Assembly: GCF_048269565.1 (NCBI RefSeq)
Contig: NZ_JBLXIK010000001.1
Coordinates: 434,001 to 498,000, forward strand
Direction: 5' to 3'
Length of the DNA: 64,000 nucleotides
From: Maricaulis sp048269565
GTDB lineage: Bacteria > Pseudomonadota > Alphaproteobacteria > Caulobacterales > Maricaulaceae
Below the pieces are notes generated by a model. It was given only the letters and a program-made list of their open reading frames with translations, was not told the DNA's origin and searched no databases. Shown here in pieces: positions 50,693 through 58,348 of the stretch. Position numbers and translations under genes: made by a program. Positions within the stretch are counted from its first letter, which is position 1, and every line of letters begins with the position of its first letter.

Positions 50693-51124
50693 ATGACCTA
50701 TATTCACAGGGGCCTCGGCCTCCTCCTGGCTGCATTCCTCGTCTTCATGGGCGTCCAGAAGTTCGGCGCCGGCAATCCGGTGTTCAGCTATATCGCGGCG
50801 ATGTCGGGGATCGAATTGTTCGAGCCGGTGATCCGGCTTGCCGTCGGTGCCGGGGAAATCCTGGCCGCGGCCCTGATCCTGGCCGGCCTGTTCATGGCGC
50901 GCCTGCGCGGTCTCGGCGCGGTGATGGCGGCGGGCCTGACAGGCGGGGCGCTGGTCTTCCACCTCTCGCCCTGGCTGGGCATCAATGCCCCCGTCGCCTT
51001 CGCGGCCGATGGCGGCTATGTCTTCAGTCCGATGCTGTTCGCCATGGCCTTGCCCTTCTTCCTGCTCTCGCTGCTGCTGGTCTGGTTCGATCGAGCCGCC
51101 CTGCGCCGGCTGGCCGGGCGCTGA
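50693..51124 (+). CDS. DoxX-like small membrane protein
   Basis: A 143-residue membrane protein with about four helices: RGLGLLLAAFLVFMGVQKFG, IRLAVGAGEILAAALILAGL, LGAVMAAGLTGGALVFHLSP and FAMALPFFLLSLLLVWF. The FMGVQKF motif followed by a Gly-rich second helix is like DoxX/DUF4870-type small quinone-related or thiosulfate-linked proteins; function here is unknown. ATG at 50693; upstream frames are open but lack a site. A 756-nt non-coding region follows. Confidence 0.7.
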   Translation: MTYIHRGLGLLLAAFLVFMGVQKFGAGNPVFSYIAAMSGIELFEPVIRLAVGAGEILAAALILAGLFMARLRGLGAVMAAGLTGGALVFHLSPWLGINAPVAFAADGGYVFSPMLFAMALPFFLLSLLLVWFDRAALRRLAGR

Positions 51125-51143
51125 GACCCTTCGACCCTGCACG

Positions 51144-51275
51144 AAAATCTCCACGCGGCGAGCCGCTGGAGGTTTGAGTGGCCCTCCCCGATTTGGGAGG
51201 TGTGCGGGACGCGGCGAATGCCGTTTAGCGCAATAAGTAAGTGAGACATTCGAAACGTCCCGCACGTGGAGATTT
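51144..51275 (+). ncRNA. Candidate structured RNA or branched inverted-repeat element
   Basis: Two nested long-range helices: AAATCTCCACG (51145-51155) with CGTGGAGATTT (51265-51275), 11 bp, and GTGCGGGACG (51202-51211) with CGTCCCGCAC (51256-51265), 10 bp; they share base 51265. Between the left arms lie a GCGG-CGAG-CCGC hairpin and GGAGG (51168-51172), CCTCCC (51183-51188) and GGGAGG (51195-51200), so the middle block can pair with either neighbour but not both. Inside the second helix is CGGC-GAAT-GCCG (51212-51223). The fold is a multi-branched stem. No gene, no T-run and no match that I recognise (not tmRNA, 6S, SRP or RNase P). It follows the DoxX-like gene by 20 nt. Confidence 0.4.
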
Positions 51276-51507
51276 GCTCGGACGCCTTACGGCCCCCGTC
51301 TCGAAACCGGAATGGACTGTGCGGTCGAGCTTTGTGCCGCCTTTCCTCTCCGGTGGCCACGCCGGGGCTTAAGGGTGTCATACCTCAGCCCGGACGAGCT
51401 CCACGCTCCCGACCGCCGCGAATGACTGAGCTCACGCCTCCCGTGCGACCGGAACAGGGAGATTATGCGCCAGGCGGGAGGGGGTGGGGATAAGTTTGAT
51501 GATTTTT
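51276..51507. other. Non-coding stretch between the structured element and the palindromic repeats
   Basis: 232 nt, high GC, without a credible frame or ribosome binding site. I see only short G/C hairpins. It continues the non-coding region downstream of the DoxX-like gene. Confidence 0.5.
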
Positions 51508-51590
51508 CGTCATCCCGACGCAAGTCGGGACCTCGATATCACGGGCTCCGCGCCTGCTATGTCTAGGTCCCGGCCTCCTCCGGGATGACG
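51508..51590. repeat. REP-like palindromic element (copy 1)
   Basis: CGTCATCCCG (51508-51517) pairs with CGGGATGACG (51581-51590); inside, GGGACCT (51527-51533) pairs with AGGTCCC (51565-51571). A local hairpin CCCGAC-GCAA-GTCGGG (51514-51529) is alternative to the outer stem. The TCATCCCG...CGGGATGA ends are shared by the second copy at 51662, as expected for a dispersed palindromic repeat family. Confidence 0.6.
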
Positions 51591-51661
51591 TGAGATAATT
51601 TTTCGATGGCGGGGATAAGTGGGCATCAACGCCGCCCCCAACGCCAAAAAACCCCAAAATT

Positions 51662-51796
51662 TGTCATCCCGGCCGGATGCCCCGCGCCGGCGGGGCGCAG
51701 CGCCGAGACCTACCCGCTGTTCCAGCTGGTCTGACGGGTAGGTCCCGGATCTACGCCCGGATCGCTGGCGCGTCCGGGCATCCATCCGGGATGACA
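51662..51796. repeat. REP-like palindromic element (copy 2)
   Basis: TGTCATCCCGG (51662-51672) pairs with CCGGGATGACA (51786-51796); inside, ACCTACCCG (51708-51716) pairs with CGGGTAGGT (51735-51743). The ends match copy 1 (TCATCCCG and CGGGATGA), but the interior is longer and different. It ends 84 nt before the gene that stops at 51881. Confidence 0.6.
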
Positions 51797-51880
51797 GCGA
51801 GTTTGGAATTAAAGGTGTGAAATTAGTGGCATGGCACCGCGCCCGGCATCCTCACCGGCTCCGACCGCTTCGCGGCCACC

Positions 51881-52516
51881 TCAGTGAAAATCCGGCTCCG
51901 GCGCCTGGCGCGCCGCACCAGCCCGCAGAAAGGCCGCAATCGCCGGGAAATTGGTTTCGCCATAGCATTCCACCAGATGCCGGACCGGGCGGGCGCTGTC
52001 GGACTGGGCCCGCAGGAAGGCGAATTCGAGCTCGAGCAGGCGTTCATTGGCGGTGCCCTGCCACCAATAAGTCAGCACGGTCTCGAGCGTATTGAGATAA
52101 TCGATCATCAGCCAGCGCAGTTGGATGATGTGTTTCGCCGTCACGCCGGTGATGAAACCGTCCTTCTCGGCCAGCGAGCCGAGCGCAGCGGGATCATAGA
52201 ATTCAACACAGCCGCGCACATCATCGAGCAGCGAGACCGGCAAGCGGGGCAGGTTGAACTTCTCGATATCCTGGATGATGCGGCTGTCGAGATGGCAGGC
52301 ATTATTGACGAATTGCAGCATCAGATCGGTTTCGGGCCGCTTGTTGTCGATATAGATCTTGGCCGCATCGATGGCCGCCTGTTTCTTCAGCCGCTTGTTC
52401 TCGGCGACCCAGTTGGCCCGGCTTTCCGACAATTGCAGCGCGGCAACGATAACACTGAGCGCCATCACCACCGACGCAAGCGCCGTCACAATCTCGCTGA
52501 CCGATCCGAATTCCAT
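51881..52516 (-). CDS. Single-pass membrane protein of unknown function (DUF4760-like?)
   Basis: A 211-residue protein with one N-terminal helix (SEIVTALASVVMALSVIVAA, about 7-28), then a soluble, mostly helical part with RANWVAENKRLKKQAAIDAA, DLMLQFVNNACHLDSRIIQD, WLMIDYLNTLETVLTYWWQG and ANERLLELEFAFLRAQSDSA. This layout resembles DUF4760 proteins, whose function is unknown; my match is tentative. ATG at 52516 is used; the open frame to 52642 has no ribosome binding site. Stands alone, with repeats downstream. Confidence 0.6.
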   Translation of the reverse strand: MEFGSVSEIVTALASVVMALSVIVAALQLSESRANWVAENKRLKKQAAIDAAKIYIDNKRPETDLMLQFVNNACHLDSRIIQDIEKFNLPRLPVSLLDDVRGCVEFYDPAALGSLAEKDGFITGVTAKHIIQLRWLMIDYLNTLETVLTYWWQGTANERLLELEFAFLRAQSDSARPVRHLVECYGETNFPAIAAFLRAGAARQAPEPDFH

Positions 52517-52825
52517 GCTCTTCCCCCTGTGATCTGGCGGGACGGTATAGCGAGGCGGCGCGCGGCGCCACGAAAAACCGGCCCCGGTGCCGGTTTGAGC
52601 GGCGCAGGAGGGCTTTTTTGTTTGAACCGCCGCGCCCGGCACCGTCTAATCAGGAAGACCGGGCTAATCAGGCAGACCGGGCGTGCTGGCAGGCGCGTGG
52701 CGGGCCGATGGCGGGCTGATGGCGGACTGATGACGTGGCCGTGACGCATGGATGGCGTGGTTCGGCGAGCGGTTTTTGTGGTCTTGGGAGGCCATCTGAT
52801 CACCCATGCCAGGCAGGAGTAATTC
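52517..52825. other. Intergenic region upstream of the XRE-2TM gene
   Basis: 309 nt between two divergent genes (minus gene ending upstream at 52516 and plus gene from 52826). It must hold both promoters. It contains short imperfect repeats of GGCGG/TGGCGGGC type around 52690-52730, but I see no clean operator, terminator or gene. Confidence 0.45.
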
Positions 52826-53266
52826 ATGGCTTACAAGACAGACGCAGACAAGATCAAACGCTGGCGCGAGGAACGCCACTGGTCACAGGAACATCTCGCC
52901 GAACTGGCCGGGATCGGCCTTCGCACCATCCAGCGCATCGAGAATGGTGAACAGGCCTCGCGGGACTCGCTGACCGCCCTGGCCGCCGCCTTCAATGTCG
53001 AGGCGATTGCGCTGGTCATCGACCCGGAGGTCGAGGCGAGCGATATTGTCCAGCGCCGGAATGAGCGGGTGAGAGCCGGCGCGCGCCTGATATTATGGAT
53101 CCATCTCGCTGCCTACGGGCTCGGGACCATTATCTTCATCGCCATCAGCCTGACAGTGGGCAGTTTCATCATGAAATGGCCGCTGATCTGGTGGGGTGTT
53201 GGCCTGGCGTCGCATGCCGCGACCGTGATCGTCATCGAGCTCATCACCCGCTATATGGACGCGTGA
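52826..53266 (+). CDS. XRE-family regulator fused to a two-helix membrane domain
   Basis: A 146-residue protein. The N-terminal helix-turn-helix (IKRWREERHWSQEHLAELAG, LRTIQRIENGEQASRDSLTA, about 9-60) is the XRE type; the C-terminal half has two hydrophobic segments (LILWIHLAAYGLGTIIFIAI and WWGVGLASHAATVIVIELI) as in 2TM-domain proteins. It would be a DNA-binding protein held at the inner membrane, perhaps sensing membrane state. The Shine-Dalgarno GGCAGGAGT precedes ATG at 52826. Its targets are unknown. Confidence 0.85.
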   Translation: MAYKTDADKIKRWREERHWSQEHLAELAGIGLRTIQRIENGEQASRDSLTALAAAFNVEAIALVIDPEVEASDIVQRRNERVRAGARLILWIHLAAYGLGTIIFIAISLTVGSFIMKWPLIWWGVGLASHAATVIVIELITRYMDA

Positions 53267-53407
53267 GCGCGGCCTGGCTGCCGCACCTTGCCTGCAAGCG
53301 AGCGCCGGGCCGGTGTCAAGACACGCCCCCTGGCCTCGCCGCACAATTTCGCCTGACCCCGGCCGGTCTGCCGGACCGGCCGGGCCTGGATACCGGGAAA
53401 TTCCGCC

Positions 53408-54457
53408 ATGAAAAAACCAACCGCCATCATCTGGGTCCTGAGACTCGGCGCCGCCATCTTGACGATCGGCAGCCTCTATCTCTTCGCCCCCTGGCGCGCC
53501 GCCATCGGCTATCTGATGCCGCTGCCGGCGACGGTCGAGGCGCAGGTCGATGCCGCCACGGATTACGGCCTCGACGGCATCATCGTCTATGTCGACCGCG
53601 CCGGTCATGCGCCGGAATTCTACGCCGCCGGCTGGCATGACCGCGACCTGCGGATACCCGCCAATCCGCACGCCCTGTTCAAGATTGCCAGCATTTCCAA
53701 ACTCTATATCGCCGCGGCGACTGCGATGCTGGTCGCCGATCGCCAGCTCGATCTCGATGACACGGTCGCGGATTTCTTCCCCGACCTTGTCGGCCAGCTC
53801 GCCAATGCCGAGCGCATCACGCTGCGCATGCTGTTGCAGCACAGGAGCGGCATTCCCAACTGGGTCGAGGATCCCGACCGCTGGGCTATCACGTCGGGCG
53901 AAGTGAATGATTATCTGGCGTTGGTGTTTGACGATCCGGCCGAATTCGAGCCCGGCACGCGCTATCAATATTCCAACACCAATTACCTGCTGATCGGCAA
54001 TATCCTCGACCAGGCCCTGGGTTATCCGCACCAGCAATTCATCCGCGCCGAAATCCTCGACCCGCTCGGGCTGAGCAACACTTTCGCCTCGGTGGATGAT
54101 GTCGAGATCGAGCGCATTCCCGGCGGCTATGATCCGGGCTGGCCTCAAGAGAATTTCCGCCCCCGTGTCCACCATGTCCCCGGCGGCACCATGGTCGCCA
54201 GCGCCGAGGATACCGGCATCTTCCTGCGCGCCCTCAATGACGGCACCCTGTTCACAGATACCGAACAGGCGATCTATTCATCCATCTACGAATACGGCCA
54301 TACCGGCCTTCTCGCCGGCTATTCCAGCATCGCCCGCTACCACCCTGATATCGACGCCGTGGTGGTGCAGTTCGTGAATACGAGCGGCGGGAATAGCTGG
54401 ACGGCGACGGAAGTGGTTTACGACCGGGTGGTGCGGATTTTGCGGCGGGAGGGGTGA
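53408..54457 (+). CDS. Serine hydrolase, class C beta-lactamase/penicillin-binding-protein-like (first of three)
   Basis: A 349-residue protein with an N-terminal membrane anchor or signal (TAIIWVLRLGAAILTIGSLY). The active-site SxxK is SISK (in FKIASISKLYIAA), YxN is YQYSNTNY and HxG-like is FVNTSGG near the C-terminus. Such proteins hydrolyse beta-lactams, D-amino peptides or esters in the periplasm; the length and single domain suggest a carboxypeptidase or esterase rather than a resistance enzyme. 141 nt after the XRE gene. Confidence 0.85.
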   Translation: MKKPTAIIWVLRLGAAILTIGSLYLFAPWRAAIGYLMPLPATVEAQVDAATDYGLDGIIVYVDRAGHAPEFYAAGWHDRDLRIPANPHALFKIASISKLYIAAATAMLVADRQLDLDDTVADFFPDLVGQLANAERITLRMLLQHRSGIPNWVEDPDRWAITSGEVNDYLALVFDDPAEFEPGTRYQYSNTNYLLIGNILDQALGYPHQQFIRAEILDPLGLSNTFASVDDVEIERIPGGYDPGWPQENFRPRVHHVPGGTMVASAEDTGIFLRALNDGTLFTDTEQAIYSSIYEYGHTGLLAGYSSIARYHPDIDAVVVQFVNTSGGNSWTATEVVYDRVVRILRREG

Positions 54458-54494
54458 GGCGCCGGTCTCGCATTGCGACGGCCGCCAGCGTTGC

Positions 54495-54610
54495 AGCTGC
54501 CCGCCTCACCCGCCCCTACGGGGCACCCTCTCCTCACGGAGAGGGAAGACGCGCGCACTTTCCTTCTCCGTGAGGAGAAGGTGGCCGAAGGCCGGATGAG
54601 GCGGGCAGCT
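54495..54610. repeat. Large palindromic element between the hydrolase and the HNH gene
   Basis: AGCTGCCCGCCTCA (54495-54508) pairs with TGAGGCGGGCAGCT (54597-54610), a perfect 14-bp outer stem. Inside are CCCTCTCC-TCAC-GGAGAGGG (54526-54545) and CCTTCTCC-GTGA-GGAGAAGG (54562-54581). Those two hairpins can also pair with each other (CTCCTCACGGAGA with TCTCCGTGAGGAG), so two alternative folds exist. It resembles repeated CTCACGGAGAGGG-type elements of bacterial chromosomes. Confidence 0.6.
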
Positions 54611-54631
54611 CAAACGGTCGATGGACGGGCG

Positions 54632-55219
54632 CTACCGCTCCAGCTCCACATCCCAATACAGATAATCCAGCCAGCTCTCATGCAGGAATTTCGGCGGAAA
54701 TCTGCGGCCCTGGGCCTGGAGTTCGTACATGGTCGGGCGTTGGGGCGGGCGTTTGAGGGGCATGCGGGCCTCGCGGGGATTGCGGCCGCCTTTTTTCAGG
54801 TTGCAGGGGCTGCAGGCGGCGACGATGTTTTCCCAGGAGGTCCTGCCGCCGGCGCGGCGGGGGATGACGTGGTCGAAGGTGAGGCGTTCGGTGCCCGGGC
54901 CGCCATTTGCACCACCGCCGGCGCCGCAATAGGCGCATCTGAAGCCGTCGCGCAGCCAGACATTATAGCGGGTGAAGGCGGGGGTGCGGTCGAGGGCGAT
55001 GTAGTCGCGCAGGGCAACGACGGAGGGGATGTGCATCTCGAAGGAGGGGGAGTGGACCACCTCCTCGTAATTGGAGACGATGGCGACGCGTTCGAGGAAG
55101 ACATTCTTGACCGCTTCCTGCCACGGCCAGGTCGAGAGCGGCCAATAGCTGAGCGGCTGGAAATCCGCATTCAGCACCAGACAGGGCATTCCCTGCGGGG
55201 CTTTAGCAAGCACCTGCAT
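54632..55219 (-). CDS. HNH endonuclease family protein (alphaproteobacterial type)
   Basis: A 195-residue protein with NVWLRDGFRCAYCG (zinc-binding Cys pair), TFDHVIPRRAGG (DH of HNH), then WENIVAACSPCNLKKGGRNP with the second Cys pair. The N-terminal LNADFQPLSYWPLSTWPWQE and the C-terminal WLDYLYWDVELER are conserved in single-copy HNH proteins of alphaproteobacteria, whose physiological role is unknown. It is an isolated gene next to the palindromic element at 54495. Confidence 0.9.
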   Translation of the reverse strand: MQVLAKAPQGMPCLVLNADFQPLSYWPLSTWPWQEAVKNVFLERVAIVSNYEEVVHSPSFEMHIPSVVALRDYIALDRTPAFTRYNVWLRDGFRCAYCGAGGGANGGPGTERLTFDHVIPRRAGGRTSWENIVAACSPCNLKKGGRNPREARMPLKRPPQRPTMYELQAQGRRFPPKFLHESWLDYLYWDVELER

Positions 55220-55438
55220 GGCCGCCTCCCCTGTGTGACCCGGCCCGGAAGCCGCGCGGGGAGGATGTATCCCGGACAGTCGTCCTGAAAACGCACCTCC
55301 TTGGACTGACCGCCCGCCCGAAGGCGAATCGGATCATGTGTCCTTGAGGGAGAGTTTACGCGCCTTTCGGTGACACGCCTATGACATCACGGCCACAGCG
55401 GCTGCGACATGGCGCTGCAGGGGCTGGCGACGGCCTGT

Positions 55439-56101
55439 TCAGCGATAGCGGCCGGAGAGCGCCGCCTTGAGGAAATGCTCGCCAAGCTGCAGCCCGTCCT
55501 GGCCGATCGAATGCGGCAGGCCCTGGGAGATATGCCATTGCGCGCCATGACCGGCCTGGGCCAGGTTTTCCAGCGCATCGAACATGAAGCCGAGCGGCAG
55601 GACCGGATCCTGGTCGCCATGGATCAGCATCACCGGCGGCTTGGAACGCATCTCGTCTTTCAACTTCGGCCCGCCCGGCAAGGCACCGGAAAAGCCGAGG
55701 ATTCCCGCCAGCGGCCGCTCGCGGCGCAGACCCGCCTGCAGCGAGAGCATGGTGCCTTGCGAGAAACCGCACAGCACCAGATCGGCCTCGGTGAGACGGT
55801 AGCGCGCCAATTCCTGGTCGATGAAACGGTCAATAATCGGTCCGGCGGTGGCGGCGCCGGCCTCGATGCGGTCGGGGTCCAGATTGGAAATCGGGAACCA
55901 TTGATAGCCATTCGGCGCCCCCGGCACGGCTTCAGGCGCATTCGGCGACACCCATTGCACATGCGGCAGGGCCGGCGCCCAATGCTGGCCGAGCCCGATC
56001 AGATCATCGCCATTGGAGCCATAGCCATGCAGGAAAATCACCAGCTTGCGCGGCGGCTGTCCGTCACGCGGGGCCAGACGGGGGCCATCGATGGGGGTCA
56101 T
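55439..56101 (-). CDS. Carboxylesterase/phospholipase-type alpha/beta hydrolase
   Basis: A 220-residue enzyme. It has FLHGYGSNGDDLIGLGQHW (oxyanion region), the nucleophile elbow CGFSQGTMLS and LIHGDQDPVLP (Asp) with the final His in the GLPHSIGQDG segment. This is the acyl-protein-thioesterase-like Abhydrolase_2 family. It hydrolyses short-chain esters or lysophospholipids. Single gene, not coupled to neighbours. Confidence 0.9.
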   Translation of the reverse strand: MTPIDGPRLAPRDGQPPRKLVIFLHGYGSNGDDLIGLGQHWAPALPHVQWVSPNAPEAVPGAPNGYQWFPISNLDPDRIEAGAATAGPIIDRFIDQELARYRLTEADLVLCGFSQGTMLSLQAGLRRERPLAGILGFSGALPGGPKLKDEMRSKPPVMLIHGDQDPVLPLGFMFDALENLAQAGHGAQWHISQGLPHSIGQDGLQLGEHFLKAALSGRYR

Positions 56102-56234
56102 GCGGGTCTCCTGCGGGGTGTCAGCTCGGAGATAGCCCGTTCCAGCATCCTCGCCAAGGCCACGCCGTGCTTGATACCAGCGCTATCTCGCGCTTAAGTC
56201 GTTTCAAAGCCGCATTCACCTGAAGGATCTGAAC

Positions 56235-57332
56235 ATGCTGAGCCTGATCGCCGCCGCATACTTGCAGCTATCAACCGCCGATGCGCCGACCCTGCTCCAC
56301 TGGGCGGAGGAATGCGTGAAGCATGTGGACGATCTAAGCGATTTTGCGGAACCATTGCCCAGCCTGGTCGCGGGTGAACCCGAGCCGGAGGCGCTATTGG
56401 CTTTATACAGCTTCCAGGGCTGCATGAACGAGCTCGCCGCATTGGGGTGGGACGGCGAGGCCGCGGCAGCGGCGATCCGGCCGCTCCTTGATCACCCGGA
56501 TCTGCACGCGCGAACTACAGCACTTCGGGTCTTGGGTCATTTCGGCGATACAGAAAGCTTGCCCGAAGTGCGCGAGCATCTCGACGCCTCCGATTGGTTT
56601 GAAGCGCTGGCAGCGATTGATGCCATCGCTCTGCTGGGAGGTGCTGAGGACGTTGCCCGCCTGTCAGAACTCGCCGCGAGCCATTGGCTGCCGGGAGTTC
56701 GCGCTCGCGCATGGGCCGCCGCCAGCCGGTTTCGATACAATCCCAGCCCGGATTCCGAGCGAGGCTCCGTTCCTCTCGACAACCCGTCCCAAGAGGAGCG
56801 TTTGGCGCGCCGGCTTCCGGAACTGGGGTTCTACCGCCTACCGACACCGAGATGGGATATCTGCCCGTCGGAGGCGTTCCGGTTTCGCGACAGGATCATC
56901 TCACGCCAGGCGGCAGCGCGCCCGGCCTATCGGGAACCAGCCTCGCTTGAAGTCTTGAACGGTGAGTTTCGCTATACGGACGAAGGTGAGTTCGGCGGCG
57001 AACTGGTTTGGCGCGAAGGCGGCGTCGATCAACGCCTCATTGCGGACAACATCAGGGCCCTGATTCCGCTGGACGACCGAACATTTCTCGCCGCGACCGG
57101 GCTCGCGCACCTCGGTATCGATGAGGGCACCCTCTATCGGGTGAGCTCCGAGGGAACGGGCTGGGATGTCACAGAAATTTCAAGCCTGCCGGGCGTGCCG
57201 CACTGGGCCGCACCGATGGGCGACGGGCTGATCGGCATTCGCACAAGCGTCGGCTTTATCGTCGCCAGTCAGGATGCGATCATCGGCATGGGCCAGTGCG
57301 AACCCGGGCCCCTGGCCGCGCCATGGCGCTAG
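56235..57332 (+). CDS. HEAT-repeat-containing hypothetical protein
   Basis: A 365-residue protein. The N-terminal half (about 55-165) has alternating helical blocks with AAIRPLLDHPDLHARTTALR, VREHLDASDWFEALAAIDAI and DVARLSELAASHWLPGVRAR, the pattern of HEAT/PBS-lyase-like repeats. The C-terminal half has short beta-like blocks with LEVLNGEFRYTDEGEFGGEL and DNIRALIPLDDRTFLAATGL. No catalytic motif is recognised. The function is unknown; the repeats suggest protein binding. ATG at 56235 follows GAAGGATC. Confidence 0.7.
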   Translation: MLSLIAAAYLQLSTADAPTLLHWAEECVKHVDDLSDFAEPLPSLVAGEPEPEALLALYSFQGCMNELAALGWDGEAAAAAIRPLLDHPDLHARTTALRVLGHFGDTESLPEVREHLDASDWFEALAAIDAIALLGGAEDVARLSELAASHWLPGVRARAWAAASRFRYNPSPDSERGSVPLDNPSQEERLARRLPELGFYRLPTPRWDICPSEAFRFRDRIISRQAAARPAYREPASLEVLNGEFRYTDEGEFGGELVWREGGVDQRLIADNIRALIPLDDRTFLAATGLAHLGIDEGTLYRVSSEGTGWDVTEISSLPGVPHWAAPMGDGLIGIRTSVGFIVASQDAIIGMGQCEPGPLAAPWR

Positions 57333-57394
57333 AAGGTTTTGACATTGGAACGGATCAACGCTTGCTTCCGCTTCAAGCTGATTGAAACCGGACC

Positions 57395-58255
57395 ATGAAT
57401 TTCGTCACACGTTTTGCCCCCTCGCCTTCGGGTTATCTGCATCTGGGCCATGCCTTCTCGGCCTGGACTGCCTGGCGTGCGGCCTGCGACAATGACGGGC
57501 GTTTCCTGCTGCGGCTGGAGGATATCGACACCACGCGCTGCAAACGCGAATTCGAGGCGCCGCTGTTTGACGATCTGATCTGGCTCGGGCTCGACTGGGA
57601 AGAGCCGGTGCGGCGCCAGAGCGAGCATTTTGATGACTATGCTGCCGTGCTGGAGCGGCTCCGGGCGACGGGGCTCGTCTATCGCTGCTTCAAGACGCGC
57701 ACGGAAATCCTCGAGGATATCGCGCGGGCGCCGCACGGGGTTGGCGAGGTCTATCGCGGGCCCTTGGCGCCGATGCCGGCGGATGAGGAAGCCGCGCGGC
57801 TGGCAGCGGGCGAGGCCTATGCCTGGCGGCTGTCGCTGGATCGCTGCCGCGATCATCTTGGTGACCGCTTTGGTGCGTTGCGTTTTGTCGAGGAAGGCGC
57901 CGGCGTGACGAAGGGCCAGGGCGCGCGCGAAGTGGTGGCCGATCCGGCCCCGCTCGGCGATGTCGTGCTGGCGCGCAAGGATGTCGGCACCAGCTATCAT
58001 ATCGCGGTGGTCCATGATGACGCGCTGCAGGGCATCAGCCATGTCATCCGCGGCGAGGATTTGTTCGAGCTGACACCGCTGCACGTGCTGCTGCAGACCC
58101 TGCTCGGCCTGCCGACACCCGTCTATCGCCATCACCGCTTGCTGCTCGACGAAAACGGCAAGCGCTTCGCCAAGCGTGACCAGGCGGCGACACTGCAGGC
58201 GATGCGCGAGAGCGGCGAGACGTCGGAAGGGCTGCGCGCGCTCTTTTTGCGCTGA
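57395..58255 (+). CDS. gluQ: Glutamyl-Q tRNA(Asp) synthetase
   Basis: A 286-residue enzyme, truncated relative to glutamyl-tRNA synthetase (about 290 against 470 residues) because it lacks the anticodon-binding domain. HIGH-like GYLHLGHAFSAWTAW, DNDGRFLLRLEDIDTTRCKR, the substrate segment ARKDVGTSYHIAVVHDD and KMSKS-like KRFAKRD are present. It attaches glutamate to queuosine in tRNA-Asp. Together with a downstream Rieske gene it is not a known operon. Confidence 0.95.
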   Translation: MNFVTRFAPSPSGYLHLGHAFSAWTAWRAACDNDGRFLLRLEDIDTTRCKREFEAPLFDDLIWLGLDWEEPVRRQSEHFDDYAAVLERLRATGLVYRCFKTRTEILEDIARAPHGVGEVYRGPLAPMPADEEAARLAAGEAYAWRLSLDRCRDHLGDRFGALRFVEEGAGVTKGQGAREVVADPAPLGDVVLARKDVGTSYHIAVVHDDALQGISHVIRGEDLFELTPLHVLLQTLLGLPTPVYRHHRLLLDENGKRFAKRDQAATLQAMRESGETSEGLRALFLR

Positions 58256-58348
58256 AAACCGGCGCCAGGGCGCGCCCCGCGATCATGTCGCAGCCAGTAT
58301 CAGGCGCTCGAACTAGGCAAGCGCCGCGCGAGCCGCTATCACGCGGAC

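Noticed and set aside
51144..51275. tmRNA, 6S, SRP or RNase P RNA as the explanation of the branched structure
   Set aside because: None of the signature sequences I know for those RNAs (tag reading frame, GGAAGGAAGCAGCC core, GAGGAAAGTCCGGGC) is present.
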